The notes: generated by a model not told the origin, from the sequence alone. 64,000 nucleotides of DNA from SHZI01 sp963698405 (GCA_963698405.1 CAVOQT010000005.1:124001-188000); one strand, 5' to 3'; shown: positions 10,043 through 20,899, numbered from the stretch's first letter. Translations and numbers: made by a program.

Positions 10043-11061
10043 ATGGCTTCTGATCTGGTCAATGGTCTTGTTCGTCAACCGCCGCTCAGCCATCGCGGCG
10101 CTCGCCGCGACGGGTGCAGGTCTGATGATCGGTCGGCAAGCCGGCACAGGCCGCGGCCGGCAAGCCGCTCGACTTCAATAATCCCTACGACAACCTGTAT
10201 GCCTTCGGCAAGATCTGGGGCAGTTATGACACACCGGTGCTCAGCGGGTTTCACGGCCTCATGTACGCGCGCATCGGTGCAAAGCGACTCATGCCGCTGT
10301 TCGGTTACACCGGCACCGGCGTCATGCAGTCAAAGATCGATAGTGATGGCAACTGCTGGATTCGTGGCAAGGAGACCGGCTACTTCACCGATCTCGCTAC
10401 CGGCGACATTCTCGATACCTGGAAAAACCCGTTCACGGGTGAGACCGTCAAGGTCTTCAATTTCTACAACCTGAACATGGGCGGCAAGCTCACCGCCGAG
10501 ATGCCCCGCTTTGCAATGGGCGCCGCCAAAGACGATGCCACGCTGATGAATGAGGGGACGGAACGGAACATGGCTGGCAAGGTGCCCTTCATTCTGCCCT
10601 TCGAGACCTATGGCGACGACCTGCTGCTTGCCTGGGATTACGCGCACGAGTACACCAACCCGGTAAACGCCGAGGGCTGGCCCAAAGCCTGTACCGGTCC
10701 GCGCATCAGCCCGTCCGAGCATTTCACCTTCAGCATGTCGCTGAGCGAGATGCAGGACCGGAGCGTGCCCTCGAGCCGCTTCATGGCTGGCTTTTCACGG
10801 CTGTCGCAGTGGTGGCCGTGGATGCGCATGGGCGGACACGAAGTGGCGGAATCCGGCGTGCTGTTCGGCCGGATGTTCAGCCACAAGGGGCTGAAGGGTC
10901 CGGGTGATATTCCACCGAAGGTGCTGGCCTATATTGAAAAGAATGCACCAGACGCACTGCAGGTGCCCGATCACTGGCCACAGGTTCCGGTGCGCGGCAC
11001 CTGGGAGGCTTACGCGACCGAGGTTCCTCCGGAGAACCCGGCCTACAAGCCCTCCCGCTGA
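10043..11061 (+). CDS. DUF1838 family protein, Tat-exported, copy 1 (two frameshifts)
   Basis: Member of the DUF1838 family, of unknown biochemical function. The N-terminus, after correcting a slip near 10065, carries a twin-arginine signal (NRRSAIAALAATGAGL), and a second slip near 10140 joins it to the mature part DFNNPYDNLYAFGKIWGSYD. Conserved-looking blocks are SGFHGLMYARIG, LPFETYGDDLLLAWDY, SEHFTFS and a Trp-rich WWPWMRMGGH. Expected mature length is about 290 residues. ATG 10043 follows AGGAG; ATG 10038 is an alternative in another frame. It is convergent with the TonB-dependent receptor at 11160, with a REP element between them. Two paralogues are at 37069 and 53324. Confidence 0.75.
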
Positions 11062-11075
11062 ATTCCGTTCTCTCC

Positions 11076-11155
11076 GTAGGAGCGGCTTCAGCCGCGATCC
11101 CGAATCTTCAAACCATGATCGCGCCTGAAGGCGCTCCTACAGAAGGCGCTCCTAC
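11076..11155. repeat. REP-like inverted repeat A
   Basis: Plus-orientation unit at 11076-11098 (GTAGGAGCGGCTTCAGCCGC plus GAT), an inverted variant at 11117-11140 (CGCGCCTGAAGGCGCTCCTAC core), and an extra partial unit to 11155. It lies between two convergent genes and could fold into a stem acting as a bidirectional end structure. Confidence 0.85.
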
Positions 11156-11159
11156 CAGC

Positions 11160-13625
11160 CTAGAAACGGTGCAGCAGCGTGAGTCCGGCATTTCTGCCGC
11201 GCCGGGGTACCACGTGGAAGGCAGTGGTTACGTTCGGAAACTGGTTGAAATTCGGAAACTGTGTGGCCAGCGTCGGCGTGTCGTCGTCGGTCAGGTTGTC
11301 GATGTAGATGGTGGCGGTCCAGCGGTCGGATTCGACCCCGAAGCGGGTGTTCACCAGGTTGAGTGCGCCGACATAGACCACGTTGTCGGCTTCCAGCCAG
11401 GTCTTCGAGTTGTACACATAGTCACCGCGCAGGAACCAGTTGGCGCCCCGGTCACCGAAAGGCCGTGTCCAGGTCGCTGAAGTTGTCAGCGTGTGCTTGG
11501 GTACGCGCGGGGCTTCCTTGCCTTCGGCATCGACGACCACTTCGCTGACCTGGTCGATCACCGACTTGTAGTCCTTCAGTTCTGTTGATGCGAGGCCGTA
11601 GTTCAGCTGCCAGGCGCAGGTTGTCGGTAGCAGCGAAGGCCAGCTCCACCTCGCTGCCGATCACCTCGGATTGGCCGACATTGCGGATGACGTTGTTCGG
11701 CACCTGCGTGGTGTTGCCGGTGTCTGCGCATACCCACTGGATGTCGCGCACCTCGTTGATCGCCTGGTTCGTCCAGTCGATATAGAACACCGATATGTTG
11801 GCGGTCAGCCGGCGGTCCAGCCACTGGGTTTTGGCGCCGAGTTCATAGGTCCATGAGTTCTCCTCCTTGACGATGGCGTCGCCATTGGCAATGGCCTCGG
11901 TAGTACTGCCGCTGCCGGTGGGAGCTACCGCTGCGTCAAAGTAGCCATAGAAGTAGCCGCCGGGCTTGTTGCCTTTGGCGACCAGTCCATAGATGTTGAG
12001 ATCCTCGGTCGGCTTCCAGGTGAGCGTTGCCCTGGGTGTGAAGCTGTAATAGTTGGTCGAAGCACTGACCCCGTTCGCCGCGTACTGGACCGGCGAGTCC
12101 TTGGCGTAGCGGCCCTCAACTTCCAGTGTGACTTCGTCCGTCATGTCGACTTCCACGCCGCCGAATACAGCCTTGTTTTCCTTGTCGGCGTTCAGTGTCC
12201 ATGAGCGCTGGCCGTTGATTTCCGGCATGCCGTATTCGAGCCGGTTGCAGAAGCCGGTAAATTCGCGCTGAAAGGAGCTGTTGTCGGCGCGGAAGTAGTA
12301 GGCACCGGCCGTGGCGCGCACGGACTTGTCCCGTGGGGATGTCACCCGTGCCTCATAGGAGTGATCGCTCCAGCGCTGCAGTTCGCCGGTCTCGAACACG
12401 CCACCATACAGCGGGCCCCAGTAGGGAGAGCGGTCCAGATCCTTGAAGCTCTCGAGGCTCTGGTGATTCAGCGTGGCCCGCGCCGATACTTCCCAGTCGT
12501 TGATCGTATAGATGCCCTCCGCCAGGTAGCGGCGGGTTTCGCTGCGGGTACCGATGAAGGACGCGGGCTGTGCAGTGCTGGGAACGAATTCGCCGTCTTC
12601 CGTGGTGCCGAACAGGGACGAGGTGGCGCCTTCACGCAGATCAGCGATGTTCATGACGGCGCGCAGTCCGTCGGCGGTGATCTCACAGGCCGGTCCGCCA
12701 GGGGTGTAGCAGGCGAGGTCAGGCTGAAACAGCGAGGCGAAGTGCTCATCGTCGGTTTCGGTGTACTCGGCCTTGACGTTGACCTGCAGCGCTTCGTTGA
12801 CGTTCCAGGTCAGTTTGCCGGTGACGTTCCAGGTGCTCTCGCCGCCGAGCGGGGTGTAGTCATCCATCTGTGTGGAAGGTGGCTGTCCTTCCGGCCAGGC
12901 AAGCTGGTAACGCGGGCTCAGCACCAGGCAGCCATCGGAAAAGGTCTCGCCGGGTCCGCAACGATTCGACGGGTTCATGGAGTTCTGCCACTGGCCGTCC
13001 ACCGACTCCCAGCTGGCCGAGGTGAAGAACAGCAGCTTGTCCTCGATCAGCGGACCGCTGAGCCAGGCCGAGGTCTTGTAGTCGCTGTCTTCGCCGCCCT
13101 TCAGGTAGACCTGCCCCTCGATCTCATTGGTGGGCTGCCGGGTGACGTAGTTGACGGCACCGGAGAAGGCCGCGCGGCCGAACTGTGCGGCCTGTGGTCC
13201 ACGCAGTCACCTCGATGCGCTCGACGTTGTCGGCCGTCAGGCTGCTGGATGTGCCACTGATATAGACGCCATCGACGAAGAAGGCGACGTTGCCTTCCGA
13301 ACCGAAATTGTTCAGCGGCGAGAACTGGCCGCGGATGCTCGGTGCATCGAGACGCCGCCCGACCACGTTGCGACTGAAGCTGAAATTGGGGGTGAAGGTC
13401 GCGACATCGTAGACCGACTGGATATTGCGGTCCTTCAGCGCATCGGCATCGAATGCGGTGATCGACAGCGGTACTTCCTGCAGGCGCTCTTCGCGTTTGC
13501 GCGCTGTGACGACGATCTCGCTGATCTGCGTCATCGGCAGATGCTGGCAATGGCATGGCGACCGCCAGCCAGGTTGCAGCGAGTCCGGCCACGCCGACAG
13601 CGCGGCGCAGAAAGTCCATGCTCAT
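11160..13625 (-). CDS. TonB-dependent receptor (three frameshifts)
   Basis: Outer-membrane beta-barrel of about 820 residues for TonB-driven uptake. Start ATG 13625 gives a signal peptide (MSMDFLRRAVGVAGL to MPLPASA). After a slip near 13540 the TonB box and plug begin (SEIVVTARKREERLQEVPLS, FTPNFSFSRN, IRGQFSPLNNFGSEGN, VDGVYISG). An inserted base near 13200 breaks RIEVLRGPQAAQFGR, and the barrel follows (TRATLTWKPTEDLNIYG type strands). A third slip near 11565 joins the C-terminal part, which ends in LTLLHRF with the terminal aromatic expected of outer-membrane proteins. It begins 29 bases after the methyltransferase stop, so both may form one transcript. Ligand unknown. Confidence 0.85.
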
Positions 13626-13654
13626 ACGTCAGCTCCCCCTGAGTGAGCACAGTC

Positions 13655-14404
13655 TCAGCCAGATTTGACAGCAAGTACACCTGCATTTTCACGGCCGTCC
13701 ATCTGGCCGAATCCACCGAAGTCCGGTCGCGGGATGAAGGCTGCCTCGATCACCTCCAGGCCGGCCTCGGTACAGCTTCTGGCCAGCAGTTCCGGGTCGA
13801 GCACATTCATGAAGGGTGGCTTCTCGATCGGCTTCGGTGGCGGTTCAGCGGCGAGGAAGTTGTGCAGACCGACCATCATGCCCGGCCAGCGCATGCCGGC
13901 TGCCTTGTCCGCTTCAAACTCGGCGATCTTCTTGCGCCAGATACCGTAGGGTGTGTCGGCGATGAGGTAGAGACGACCACCCGGTGCGAGCCACTGCACC
14001 ATCTTGCGCACCGAGGTGTCGATGTCATCACCAGTGAGGAAGTGCAGGACCCGTGAACAAAGGATTGCATCGAAGCGGCCAGCCGGGAATTCGGCCTGTG
14101 GCAGGGTGGCGACGACCAGTTCGAGATTGCCGAGCAGATGTGGCGGGACTTTGCTTTTCAGGATTTCCAGATGTCGCGGTTCCATGTCGGAAGCGGTAAC
14201 CCGGGCGCCGGCTTCCAGTGCCGGAATGCTGGCCACGCCATAGGCGCAGCCCAGTTCCAGCACCGGTCGGGTGCTCCCGGCAGCGTCACTGATGAAGTTA
14301 TTGGTAAACGAGTCGCGGACCTCGAACATGAAGCCGGTGCCGTTCAGCGTCGGGATCATGCCTGGGCGGCCCCAGGCTGGTGGGCTGGCTGGATCGCTGG
14401 TCAT
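13655..14404 (-). CDS. Class I SAM-dependent methyltransferase
   Basis: Intact protein of 249 residues. Motif I is VLELGCAYG (about residue 48), the acidic residue of motif II is in ASDMEPRHLEIL, and motif IV is FDAILCSRVLHFL, followed by the post-motif LAPGGRLYLIADTPYG. This is the small-molecule methyltransferase fold (Methyltransf_25/12-like). The C-terminal third (LHNFLAAEPPPKP, FMNVLDPE) is likely to form the substrate pocket. It lies directly upstream of the TonB-dependent receptor gene on the same strand. Substrate unknown. Confidence 0.78.
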   Translation of the reverse strand: MTSDPASPPAWGRPGMIPTLNGTGFMFEVRDSFTNNFISDAAGSTRPVLELGCAYGVASIPALEAGARVTASDMEPRHLEILKSKVPPHLLGNLELVVATLPQAEFPAGRFDAILCSRVLHFLTGDDIDTSVRKMVQWLAPGGRLYLIADTPYGIWRKKIAEFEADKAAGMRWPGMMVGLHNFLAAEPPPKPIEKPPFMNVLDPELLARSCTEAGLEVIEAAFIPRPDFGGFGQMDGRENAGVLAVKSG

Positions 14405-14519
14405 GGATGGTGACCTCCAGGGTCGATCCTAAACCCCCGGCAGGTGGGTGCAACAGACTCCAGCTGACTGTTATGCGGACTGCCCATCACGTGGTTTCGG
14501 AGAATTCTGTATCGGACCC

Positions 14520-14525
14520 TATACT
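14520..14525 (+). promoter_or_regulatory. Candidate -10 box (TATACT) upstream of the nitrilase homologue
   Basis: TATACT lies 34 bases upstream of ATG 14559. A convincing -35 at 17 bases was not found. AGGAAG at 14548-14553 is the ribosome-binding site. Confidence 0.35.
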
Positions 14526-14558
14526 GGGCGTTCCCCGAACAATAAGCAGGAAGACAGC

Positions 14559-15668
14559 ATGGCGGATCATCAAACAGGCCGGAACAGTGCAGCCCGGCGA
14601 GACACAGCGACGGCCCGGAATATCATCGGCGTCGCGCTGCAGGTTTCAGTCAAGGGGGTCAATCGCTGCACCGACCGGGCGTCTTCGCGCGCGCAAAATC
14701 GACGAGAACATCCGGCGCATCGGTGAGTTCACGACGCACCGCAGCCAACTTCCTGCGTTTTTTCTATGGCCTGCCGGTCAGGCTGGTGGCCCTGCCGGAA
14801 TACACCCTGACCGGTTTCCCGATGCGTGAGTCGGTGCAGGAGTGGCGTGACCGCGCCTGTCTGGAGCAGAACGGTCCGGAATACGAGGCGCTGGGCAAGC
14901 TTGCCCAGGACAACAACCTGTTCCTGTCCGGCAATGTCTATGAAATCGATCCGCACTTCCCGGAACTCTATTTCCAGACCTGCTTCATCATCGGCCCGAA
15001 CGGCGATGTGATCCTGCGCTACCGCCGCCTCACTTCCTGCTTCGAGCCGACGCCGCACGATGTATGGGACAAGTATCTGGATATCTACGGCGAGGAAGGC
15101 GTGTTTCCGGTGGTCAAAGACCGAAATCGGCAATCTCGGCACCATCGCTTCGGAGGAAATCCTCTACCCGGAGATCACGCGTTGCGTGGCGCTGCGCGGC
15201 GCCGAGGTGATCCTGCATCCGACCAGCGAGCCGGGCAGTGCAGAACTCACCATCAAGGAAATCTGCCGGCGCGCACGCGCGATCGAGAACCAGGTGTTCG
15301 TGGTCTCGGCCAATACTGCCACCATCGACGACACGCCGATTCCGGCTTATACCTGCAGTGCGATGTCGAAGATCGTGGACTTCAATGGCCATGTGCTGGC
15401 CGAGGCGGCGCAGGGTGGTGAGGCCTTCAATTCGAATGCCGTGATCGATATCGGCGCATTGCGTCGTACCCGGCGCCGTACCGCGATGTCCAACGTGATG
15501 TCACGCCAGCCCTTTGATATCTATGCCAGCACCTATGCCAAGGCGCGCTACCACGAGGGAAATTTCCTGCTTCAGGACGGCAAGGTCGTGGAGCCGCCGA
15601 GCCGCGATGCTTTCCGGCGCCGGCAGGAGGCAAATATCGAGCGGCTGGTGAAGGCCGGGTTGCTGTAA
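14559..15668 (+). CDS. Carbon-nitrogen hydrolase (nitrilase superfamily) with Ser replacing the catalytic Cys (frameshifted)
   Basis: Nitrilase/amidase-fold protein of about 365 residues. LPEYTLTG carries the catalytic Glu and ILRYRRLTS is the Lys/Arg region. At the position of the nucleophile the sequence reads GTIASEEILYPEI: counting back from the conserved PE, Ser falls where Cys normally stands. HPTSEPGS, RRARAIENQVFVVSAN and the C-terminal extension are otherwise family-like. Frame changes near 14690 and 15118 (and one possible near 14740) are likely indel errors, but the Cys-less segment is inside a clean stretch. It is the first gene of a same-strand run with the molybdenum enzyme. It may be inactive or use a different nucleophile. 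Confidence 0.72.
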
Positions 15669-15728
15669 CACGCGCAAGCTTCGATACCTTATGATCCGGT
15701 TCTCGGGACTGGAGCGGGAGTGCAAGCA

Positions 15729-18601
15729 ATGATGACTGCGACGACTGACAGAAGATCGTTTCTGAAACATTCCGGCGTCGCAGCCGCAGCGCTCTCTCTC
15801 AAATACATGGTGCCCGGCCAGGCCATGGCCGCATCCCAGCCTGCTTATGGCGTCTGGGAAGACCTGATGCGCAAGAAGTGGACCTGGGACAAGGTCGTGC
15901 GCGGCAGTCGCGGCATCAACTGTACCGGGCACTGTGCCTTCAACATATACGTCAAGAACGGCATCGTCTGGCGCGAAGAGCAGCAGGGTGAGTACGGCCG
16001 CTCCGGTGATGAGGACACGCCCGATTACGGGCCGCGCGGTTGCCAGAAGGGCATGCGCCATTCCAAGTACATGTACGGCAAGCAGCGTGTGCTGTACCCG
16101 ATGAAGCGGGTCGGCGAACGCGGTGCCGGCAAGTGGGAGCGCATCAGCTGGGACCAGGCGACCAGCGAAATTTCCGACAAGATCATCGAGCACGTGACTG
16201 AGACCGGCCCGGATTCGGTCACCTTCGCGATGGGCACGCAGATGATCCTGAAGAAGGCGTCTTTTACTGCGATGTTCCGCTTCGCCAATGCCACCGGCAT
16301 CGTGGTGCCGGAAACCTTTGCCGGTGTGGGCGATCTGCCGGTCAGGCGCCTACATGACGCTCGGCTATGAATTGCCGGGCGACAACATGGCAGCGGTCTA
16401 CAAATCGAAATGTTGCCTGGTCTGGGCGGCGAACCCGGCCGCGACGCGTATCCCGGATGCGCACTTCTTCTGGGAAGCGAAGTACAACGGTACTGAGGTC
16501 GTCGTCATCTCGCCGGAGTTCAGTGCCTCGGCGATCCATGCATCGAAGTGGCTGAATCCGAAGCCCGGCACGGATACCGCGCTGGCGCTGGCGATGGCGC
16601 AGACCATCATCAAGGACCGGCTGATCGACTGGGACTATGTCCGCGAACAGACCGATCTGCCATTTCTCGTGCGCACCGAAACGCAGAAGTTTCTGCGTGC
16701 CAGCGATTTCGGTGAGACCGGCGAGCATGCCGACAGCAGCTTCTATTTCTGGGACGAGATCACCGGCAAGCCGGTCAAGGCGCCCGGCACCGGCTATGGT
16801 CAGCATCCGGCAGCACCACAGGCACCGCGCGCGCCGGAGTCATTGACGCTTACCGGCGTGAAGCCTGCGCTCGAAGGTCGCTGGAAGGTCAAGACACCAC
16901 AGGGCAAGGTCGAAGTCACCACGGTCTTCGAACTGACGCAGCAACTCTGCAATCGCGACTACACGCCCGAGCAGGCCCAGCAGATCACCGGCGTGCATGC
17001 CGACAATATTCGCAGCCGTCGCGCGTACCTTTGCCAAATCCGGCGCCGGCATGATTTATGCGGGCTACCGTTCCTGCAAATGGCTGCATGGCGACAAGCT
17101 GCATCGTGCCTGGCTGCTGATGTGTGCGCTGACGGGCGATACCGGTCGCGCCGGTGGTGGCATGCAGACCACGCAACTCGGCAAGGCCGATGGCCTGCTG
17201 AAGTTCGTCTTCGAAGGCGTGGGTCCGCGGCTCAAGGTGGCTGCGATCTCGGTATGGGACTACGCCAAGGCGGATGGCAAGGCGCTGAATACCGAGGTAT
17301 ACGGCGAGAAGCTGGCCGACCACTACGACTCCCACTACCAGCAGTCGATCAAGAACGGCTGGCTGCCCGATTACAGCAAGGTGCCGTGGAAGATGGCCAT
17401 CATGGCCGGCCACAACACTGCCAACTGGCGTGCTGCAGGCACGCGCTTTCGCGAAACCGTGCTGGCCAAGATCGAGACGATCGTAACCATGACGCCCGAT
17501 ATGAGCGTCACGGCGATGTACTCCGACTATGTGCTGCCCGTCGCGCAGCACTACGAGCGGCGCGATTTCGTGCAGGAAGGCCGCACCCCGTATCTGCAGG
17601 TGCTGGATCAGGCAGTACCGCCGCTCGGTGAATCGGCCGACGACTGGACGATCATGGAACGCCTGGCCAGAACGATCAGCGCCAAGGCCGCTGCGCGCAA
17701 GCTGCCGCCGATCAAGGACGTGATCTATGGCCAGCCGGTCGAGCACGATTATGCGCGCCTGCATGATCTGTTCACCCTGAACGGTCGCATCCAGAGTACG
17801 CGCGATCTGGCGCAGTTTCTGCTCGACAACTCCGCGGGTCTGCCGAAGGTCACCTTTGAGGAGCTTGCCAGCAAGGGCTTCATCCGTGTCGATGATTCGG
17901 CGGATGTGCAGTTTGGTCCCGACTCGCCCTATAGCTATCAGATCCTGGCCAGCACGCGCGACAAGAAACCCTACGCGACGCTGACCGGCCGGCAGCAGTT
18001 CTACATGGATCACGACTGGTTCCTGCAGGAAGGCGAACAGCTGCCGGTACACGTCGATCCGCTGGCCATCAAGGGTTATCCGCTGCGACTGACCATGGGC
18101 CATGCACGTCACGGCGTCCATAGCATGTGGCGCGATGACGCGCTGCTCGTGAGCCTGCAGCGCGGTGAGCCGGATGTGTACGTCAATCCGGATGATGCGG
18201 CGAAACGCGGCGTCAAGGATGGCGATCTGATCCGCACCTTCAACAAGCTGGGTGCCTTCATCGCCATGGCGCATGTCAGTTCCAGCATGCAACCGGGACA
18301 GATGTTCATGTTCCATGGCTGGGATCCGATGATGTTCCGTGGTCGACAGAATTTCAGTGGCGTGATTCCGACCGGCGGCCTGCTCAAGCCGACTTCGCTG
18401 GTCGGCAACTACGGACATATCGGTTACCGCACGCCCGATTACGTACCCAACCAGACCTATCACGACCACACGGTCGATTTCGAAAAATATGTCGGCGCAG
18501 CGCCCGCAGGAGCGGCCGTAGGAGCGGCTTCAGCCGCGATCCCAAAACCCTCATCCACCGCGATCCCCCATAACGCGCCGACCGCTACCCAGGAAATCTG
18601 A
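15729..18601 (+). CDS. Type II molybdopterin oxidoreductase, alpha subunit (two frameshifts)
   Basis: DMSO-reductase-family catalytic subunit of about 960 residues, resembling the NarG / ethylbenzene dehydrogenase / steroid C25 dehydrogenase group. ATG 15729 follows GGAGCGGGAG. A Tat signal (DRRSFLKHSGVAAAALS) predicts a periplasmic enzyme. The FS0 region reads RGINCTGHC, and the third Cys is in GPRGCQKG; the expected His/Cys three residues before Asn is Arg here. GVGDLP at about 16325-16340 holds the Asp predicted to bind Mo. Slips near 16343 and 17020 break the frame. The C-terminal 30 residues (GAAVGAASAAI) are translated from a REP element. The beta subunit starts one base after the stop. 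Confidence 0.85.
18506..18540. repeat. REP-like unit B, inside the 3' end of the molybdenum-enzyme gene
   Basis: A single plus-orientation unit (GTAGGAGCGGCTTCAGCCGC plus GAT at 18518-18540), preceded by a partial GCAGGAGCGG at 18506. No inverted partner follows. It is in frame with the gene and translated. Confidence 0.85.
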
Positions 18602-18602
18602 A

Positions 18603-19616
18603 ATGTCCAGACAAGTTGCGATGGTGATCGACCTCAACAAGTGCATCGGCTGCCAGGCATGCACGGCGGCCTGCAAGTCGCTGTGGACCGATGAGGAAGG
18701 TCAGGAGTACATGCTCTGGAACAATGTCGAGACCAAGCCCGGCCGCGGCTATCCGAAGGAGTGGGAAGCAAAGGGCGCGAAGTCAGGCTGGAAGGACGGC
18801 AATCTGCAGTTCGGCGATCTGCATGACCAGAAGGACTACGGCAAGCCCACGGCACTGAATCACGAGGAGGTGTACTTCAAGGGCACCGCTGAGCGCCTGC
18901 AGCAGACCGAGCCGATGGAATACGGCGCCAACTGGGATGAAGACACCAGTTCCGGTGAATACCCCAACAACTACCACTTCTATCTGCCGCGCCTGTGCAA
19001 TCACTGCACCAAGCCGGCCTGTCTGGAAGCCTGTCCGGTACGCGCGATCTACAAGCGCGAGAAGGACGGCATCGTGCTGGTCGATCAGGACAAGTGCCAG
19101 GGCTTCCGTCTCTGCAATCGTGCCTGTCCCTATGACAAGGTTTACTACAACTATGTGAAGCGCAAGTCGCAGAAGTGCATCTTCTGCTTCCCGCGTTTGG
19201 AGCAGGGTGTGGCACCGGCCTGTGCGCGCCAGTGTCCGGGACGCCTGCGCTTCGTCGGCTTCCTCGAGGACCTCGACGGGCCGATCCACAAGCTCGTGCA
19301 TCAGTGGAAGGTGGCGCTGCCGCTGCATCCCGAGTTCGGCACCGAACCCAATGTGTTCTACGTACCGCCGATTTTGCCCGCGTCTTTCGATGCAGAAGGG
19401 CGCTTCAGCGATGAACCGCGTGTGCCTACCGAATACCTGCGTTACCTGTTCGGCCCGGAAGTCGACCAGGCACTGATTACCATCGATGCCGAGATGGAGC
19501 GCAAGAAGGCCGGCAAGCCCTCTGAACTGATGGACCTGCTGATCGCCAAGGACTGGAAGTCGCTGTTCAACATCGCCGATGTACAGGTGTATTCAGAGTC
19601 GGGTTCAGCGACCTGA
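18603..19616 (+). CDS. Iron-sulfur beta subunit of the molybdenum oxidoreductase
   Basis: Four-cluster ferredoxin-type electron-transfer subunit of 337 residues, of the NarH/EbdB/SerB type. Cys motifs in order: CIGCQACTAAC (about residue 16), CNHCTKPACLEACP, CQGFRLCNRACPYDK, and CIFCFPRLEQ with a later CARQCPGR. In the third motif Phe replaces one Cys, the position where NarH has Trp, consistent with one [3Fe-4S] cluster. No signal peptide is visible, as expected for a partner co-exported with the Tat-bearing alpha subunit. ATG 18603 is one base after the alpha stop. No haem-b gamma subunit and no TorD/NarJ-type chaperone follows; the next gene is an MFS porter. Confidence 0.9.
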   Translation: MSRQVAMVIDLNKCIGCQACTAACKSLWTDEEGQEYMLWNNVETKPGRGYPKEWEAKGAKSGWKDGNLQFGDLHDQKDYGKPTALNHEEVYFKGTAERLQQTEPMEYGANWDEDTSSGEYPNNYHFYLPRLCNHCTKPACLEACPVRAIYKREKDGIVLVDQDKCQGFRLCNRACPYDKVYYNYVKRKSQKCIFCFPRLEQGVAPACARQCPGRLRFVGFLEDLDGPIHKLVHQWKVALPLHPEFGTEPNVFYVPPILPASFDAEGRFSDEPRVPTEYLRYLFGPEVDQALITIDAEMERKKAGKPSELMDLLIAKDWKSLFNIADVQVYSESGSAT

Positions 19617-19632
19617 TAGACGGCGCAAGCAC

Positions 19633-20874
19633 ATGAAAAAGCTGTTCTACGGCTGGTATGTCGCACTCGGCTGCGGCATCGGACTCGCCTGTGGGCTGGC
19701 TACTGTACTGACCTATACCTTTGGTGTGTTTGTAACGCCGTTGCGGCAGGAATTTGACTGGTCGCAGACTGAAGTCTTTGCCGCGCTCTTCCTGTCCGTG
19801 CTGACGATCACCTTCGTGGCGCCGTTTTTCGGCATGCTGGTTGACCGACTCGGTGCCAGGCGCGTGATCCTGGTTGGTCTGGTCTTTGAAGCAGCGCTGG
19901 TCGCCTCTTTCTACTTTCAGGATGGAAATGTCCTGACCTTCTATCTGCGCTACATCGGGCTGGCGGTGCTTGGCGTGGGTACCACGCATATCGCGTTCAC
20001 GCGGATCATTGCGCTGTGGTTTGATCGTCAGCGCGGCCTGGCATTGGGCGTGACACTGGCTGGCGTCGGCATCGGCGGTTTCGTCTGGCCGATCCTGTCG
20101 CAGTGGGCCATCAATGCCTATGGGTGGCGCAGTGCCTATCTGGTGATCGCTGCAGCCATCATCGTATTCGGTTGCACCATCATATTGCTGGTGGTACGCG
20201 ACTCGCCGCAGTCCATGGGGCTGTTGCCCGACGGTGATGTGGCGACAAGCGACAAGGATGAGGCTACAGATTCCGGTGCAGTTTTGGGCGTAACGCTCAA
20301 GCAGGCGCTGGCGACGCGCCACTTCTGGATGATGCTGGTGATCTTTCTGCTGATCGGCATCGGTGTGACCAGCGTACAGGTGCACCTGGTCCCGCTGCTC
20401 ATCAGTCGCGGTGTCACGCCGATGCGCGCTGCCAATGCGCTGTCGATTCTCGCTGTAGCACTGGTCTTCGGGCGTGTGGGCGCCGGCTGGCTGATGGATC
20501 GGTTTTTTGCGCCACGCGTGGCGATCGCTTTTCTGCTTGGTCCCATCGTCGCAATTGTGCTGCTCGCCAATGGCGCCAGCGGCTGGCTGGCATTCGTCGC
20601 CGGCATCCTCACCGGTCTGGCGGCCGGTGCCGAGGTTGATGTCACCGCTTATCTGGTCAGTCGCTACTTCGGTTTGCGTCACTTCAGCAGCATCTATGCC
20701 TGGTACTACAGTGCCTACTCACTGGGTGCGGGGCTCGGTCCGCTGGCGACCGCCAATGCAGTAGACCGCTTCGGTGGTTATACCGAGATCCTGATGGTGC
20801 ATGCCGCAATGCTGGTGGTCGCAACGATCCTGCTGGCACGTTTGCCCGGTTTCCCGAAGGCCAGGCCGGCCTGA
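19633..20874 (+). CDS. MFS transporter, MCT/oxalate-formate antiporter-like
   Basis: Intact 12-helix porter of 413 residues. Start ATG 19633 gives MKKLFYGWYVALGCGIG, a beginning typical of the monocarboxylate/OxlT-like MFS branch; DRLGARRVIL follows helix 2 (GxxxDRxGxR type). It begins 16 bases after the molybdenum enzyme beta subunit, so it is probably in the same operon and may carry an organic acid linked to that enzyme's pathway. The substrate is an inference only. Confidence 0.82.
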   Translation: MKKLFYGWYVALGCGIGLACGLATVLTYTFGVFVTPLRQEFDWSQTEVFAALFLSVLTITFVAPFFGMLVDRLGARRVILVGLVFEAALVASFYFQDGNVLTFYLRYIGLAVLGVGTTHIAFTRIIALWFDRQRGLALGVTLAGVGIGGFVWPILSQWAINAYGWRSAYLVIAAAIIVFGCTIILLVVRDSPQSMGLLPDGDVATSDKDEATDSGAVLGVTLKQALATRHFWMMLVIFLLIGIGVTSVQVHLVPLLISRGVTPMRAANALSILAVALVFGRVGAGWLMDRFFAPRVAIAFLLGPIVAIVLLANGASGWLAFVAGILTGLAAGAEVDVTAYLVSRYFGLRHFSSIYAWYYSAYSLGAGLGPLATANAVDRFGGYTEILMVHAAMLVVATILLARLPGFPKARPA

Positions 20875-20899
20875 CGGCAGCGTACGGGGTCAGCTCTTG

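Noticed and set aside
16985..18469. 494-codon minus-strand frame under the molybdenum alpha subunit
   Set aside because: Antisense to strongly conserved molybdopterin oxidoreductase sequence; no family similarity of its own.
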